DNA from: Sphingobacteriales bacterium
GTDB taxonomy: Bacteria > Bacteroidota > Bacteroidia > Chitinophagales > Chitinophagaceae
Direction: 5' to 3'
Length of the DNA: 9,284 nt
Assembly (NCBI GenBank): GCA_023251215.1
Contig: JAHEZF010000050.1
Coordinates: 1 to 9,284, forward strand
Positions 7,408-9,284 of this stretch are shown one piece after another. Both the position numbers and the translations under genes were made by a program. The first letter of the stretch is position 1, and each line of letters opens with the position of its first letter. The notes below the pieces were generated by a model. The model had not been told where the DNA came from, did no database searches, and saw only the letters and a program-made list of their open reading frames with translations.

Positions 7408-8884
7408 AAAAATCTATAACGGAAGTTGAATCTTTCTGCATAGGAATACTTTGATGAAAAGTGGTATTTAAGAAAGTGCTGAAAAAATTTACGTTAGTCA
7501 TACTATCTTTAAACAATGAATAATCTCTGCCCGGCAAACAGATTGACATAATATTTGAAAAAGCATATTTAGTATAACTGCCTGCGAAATACCTGAATCC
7601 ATGATCACTTAATATGGCGATAACAGGCGGGCTGGCAGAATTTAATAATATATGATCCACCAATTGAATGATCTTTTTGTTGGTGTATTTCAGGTAGGAA
7701 AGATAAGCCGATGTGTCACTGAGCGCCATTTTCTTCAATTCTTCAAATGACCGGGCAACTCCGTTTTCGTCAAAATAATAAGGATGGTGAGGCATCATTA
7801 AATGAGTGTAAATGACTTTAGGGCCATTTGTCTTTACTGCTGGGATTTTCATCGTCAGCGTAAATAATTTCTCATTTTCTTTATGTGTTGCGTATAAAGA
7901 CTTCTTTAAATACCATTTCAGGTTTAGTTTGGTAGCCACATTTAGCAGTACATCTTTTTCAAGTCGGGATATAAAAGTATTTCCATTGATCAGCTTTGCA
8001 TTAGCCGGAACAAAAGACCCGCCTGTCAGTGAAGCCTGCCCGGCCACTTTAAAAATGGAGTAATTGAAAACGGTATAGCCATTTGCCTGCAGGAATGACA
8101 TCAGCCTGTTATTATTGATGCGTGTGAATGCATAGATATGCCCCTTTTGCCGCATATTCCTTGCTTCTGTTGAATCAAGGTATTCCATGTTCAATAAGGA
8201 TGCAACGGATGAAGGAGAAGAATCATAATTGCTGTTGCTGTTAGGGATCGTCCTGAATCCTCTCAAGGCAAGGCTATCTGTGAAAGGGCTATTATTGTAA
8301 AATAAAATATTTTTTAGTTGGTCAGATCCGGCGTATCCATCCAGCATTATGATATAGATATCAGGTTTTGAGCAGGTATTGCAGGCATTATTAGTTGCAG
8401 ACAACCGGCTAAGTGTTAATTTTTTTTTATTGGTAATTGATTGCACTACTAATGAATATAGGTCAATCAGGATCAGCGCCAGGAAAAGAATATTGAGGTA
8501 TTGAGTGAGCCGGGAAAATTGTTTCCTTCTTTTCAGGATAAAAAATAAAATGACCGTTAATACCAGGAATGCACCGACCACAAAAGAATATTTGGCAAAA
8601 ACAGAATTTCCTGCATATTCTTTTATGCGATCATGGATAGAGCCAAAGAAAAAATGAAAGAACATGACAAATGCAGCCATCAGAGCTGCGGGATGTAATC
8701 TTTTTGAGAAAAAATAAAAAATTCCTGTAAGGACCAACGAACTGATAATATAAGTTCCTGTTAGTAACAAAGCACTTTTCACTGAAACAAAGTAAAAATT
8801 CTCAGTAAAGCCATGAAAAACAAAAAACACCGGGAATAAAAAAAGAAAAAAAGGGTATTGAATTTTTTTGGAGAGCATAATCAT
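7406..8884 (-). CDS. Membrane-anchored sulfatase-like protein (alkaline phosphatase superfamily)
   Basis: 492-residue inner-membrane protein with about five hydrophobic segments (roughly 10-28, 33-60, 66-81, 97-118 and 128-148) and a catalytic domain predicted outside the membrane. The build resembles LtaS/EptA-type enzymes, which move or cleave phosphate- or sulfate-linked groups on lipids and glycans. Metal-site motifs of the superfamily are visible: DIYIIMLDGYAG (175-186, with Asp182 the likely ligand) and SDHGFR (426-431, Asp427 and His428). The nucleophile loop is probably NSNYDSSPSSVASLLN (217-232), with Ser223 at the position I would expect to be Thr or Ser. THLMMPHHPYYF (360-371) matches the histidine-rich block common in this group. 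A CxxC (Cys168, Cys171) lies just before the catalytic domain. No sulfatase C-x-P-x-R maturation motif is seen, so it is probably a transferase or phosphoesterase and not a true sulfatase. The substrate is unknown. The ATG overlaps the stop of the upstream gene (ATGA), which suggests coupled translation and a shared surface-glycan task. Confidence 0.82.
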   Translation of the reverse strand: MIMLSKKIQYPFFLFLFPVFFVFHGFTENFYFVSVKSALLLTGTYIISSLVLTGIFYFFSKRLHPAALMAAFVMFFHFFFGSIHDRIKEYAGNSVFAKYSFVVGAFLVLTVILFFILKRRKQFSRLTQYLNILFLALILIDLYSLVVQSITNKKKLTLSRLSATNNACNTCSKPDIYIIMLDGYAGSDQLKNILFYNNSPFTDSLALRGFRTIPNSNSNYDSSPSSVASLLNMEYLDSTEARNMRQKGHIYAFTRINNNRLMSFLQANGYTVFNYSIFKVAGQASLTGGSFVPANAKLINGNTFISRLEKDVLLNVATKLNLKWYLKKSLYATHKENEKLFTLTMKIPAVKTNGPKVIYTHLMMPHHPYYFDENGVARSFEELKKMALSDTSAYLSYLKYTNKKIIQLVDHILLNSASPPVIAILSDHGFRYFAGSYTKYAFSNIMSICLPGRDYSLFKDSMTNVNFFSTFLNTTFHQSIPMQKDSTSVIDF

Positions 8885-9284
8885 CTGATGTTTAATTTAT
8901 CAGTAACTCTTTTTAATGCCGGCAAACTTAAAATATAGATGAAAGGCATGGTAGCTAAAAAGAAACGGTTGTGCCAGTCGTCGCAGCTTAACAAAACAGT
9001 TCCCCAGGTAACAAGAATAAATGAAAAACAATAGAGCAATAGGTTTCGGTTTTTTTGCCACCAGCTTTTCAGGCTAAATATCACAAGCAGATAAACGGGA
9101 AAAAAGTAAAGACCAAGATATAAGTTGTGGCCAGAACTATAATATGACCTGAACAATCCGAAAAACGCTTTGGTTCGCAGCCATGACAAGCGGGCAAATT
9201 GCCCGGGGTGGTGAATTACATAATTGAAGATACCCCAGATTGAATTAGCTTCAACAGATGTTTGGTTAGCATTATTTGCCAGTG
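8881..9284 (-). CDS. Polytopic membrane protein, probable GT-C glycosyltransferase (C-terminal part)
   Basis: The frame is open from the right edge to a TGA at 8881-8883, giving 133 residues of the C-terminus; the start is outside the window. Three hydrophobic segments are visible: LYLGLYFFPVYLLVIFSL, LLLYCFSFILVTWGTVLLSC and RFFLATMPFIYILSLPAL. The stretch HHPGQFARLSWLR, then FFGLFRSYYSSGHNLYLG, followed by DDWHNRFF and a proline-bearing last helix, resembles the end of ArnT/PMT-like (GT39-type) glycosyltransferases. These use polyprenyl-phosphate sugar donors on the outer face of the inner membrane. The catalytic acidic motif, which lies near the N-terminus in such enzymes, cannot be seen, so the family call is moderate. 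The gene overlaps the sulfatase-like gene by 4 nt. Confidence 0.6.
   Translation of the reverse strand, partial: LANNANQTSVEANSIWGIFNYVIHHPGQFARLSWLRTKAFFGLFRSYYSSGHNLYLGLYFFPVYLLVIFSLKSWWQKNRNLLLYCFSFILVTWGTVLLSCDDWHNRFFLATMPFIYILSLPALKRVTDKLNIR

Noticed and set aside
8881..9189. A complete 102-residue protein starting at a TTG at 9189
   Set aside because: The frame stays open to the right edge and the added upstream residues (HHPGQFARL and before) look like real protein, so this is the tail of a longer gene.
1..9284. CRISPR array, tRNA genes, insertion sequences or prophage parts
   Set aside because: No regular direct repeats, tRNA-like cloverleaf, transposase or phage-like gene was seen; nearly all of the window is coding.

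Overview
The window looks like a chromosomal segment of a Bacteroidota bacterium, most likely in or near the Chitinophagaceae. This rests on moderate-to-low GC, a TAnnTTTG-type promoter element and no clear Shine-Dalgarno sites. It also rests on the content: a type IX secretion system (T9SS) related pair, a PorV/PorQ-family barrel and a very large C25-family peptidase of the PorU2 type. The taxonomic placement is inferred from protein style, not from a search.

Layout: (1) 1-875, minus strand: the N-terminal two thirds of tyrosyl-tRNA synthetase (tyrS), running off the left edge. (2) 876-1079: a divergent intergenic region holding a good tyrS -7 element and at most a weak one for the rightward genes. 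(3) 1080-7284, plus strand: a two-gene unit with a 28-nt gap, a PorV/PorQ-family outer-membrane protein followed by a 1687-residue secreted C25 peptidase (PorU2-like). The peptidase has an intact His/Cys pair, two CARDB-like domains, a probable ILEI/PANDER-like domain and a FlgD-like/T9SS C-terminal domain. (4) 7285-7405: a short convergent intergenic region with a strong rightward intrinsic terminator. (5) 7406-9284, minus strand: a membrane-anchored sulfatase-like (alkaline phosphatase superfamily) protein, preceded by the C-terminal 133 residues of a polytopic membrane protein that looks like a GT-C glycosyltransferase. The two reading frames overlap by 4 nt (ATGA).

How the genes may work together: in the studied T9SS, PorV is the outer-membrane barrel that carries cargo to, and holds, the sortase PorU. 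The sortase cuts off C-terminal sorting domains and attaches the cargo to the surface. The pair here probably forms a parallel or diverged barrel-plus-sortase module, with its own substrates or an accessory role. The leftward pair probably acts in assembly or decoration of a surface glycan or lipid. tyrS is a housekeeping neighbour with no evident functional link. The most interesting part is the porV2-porU2-like module and the unusual domain build of its peptidase.
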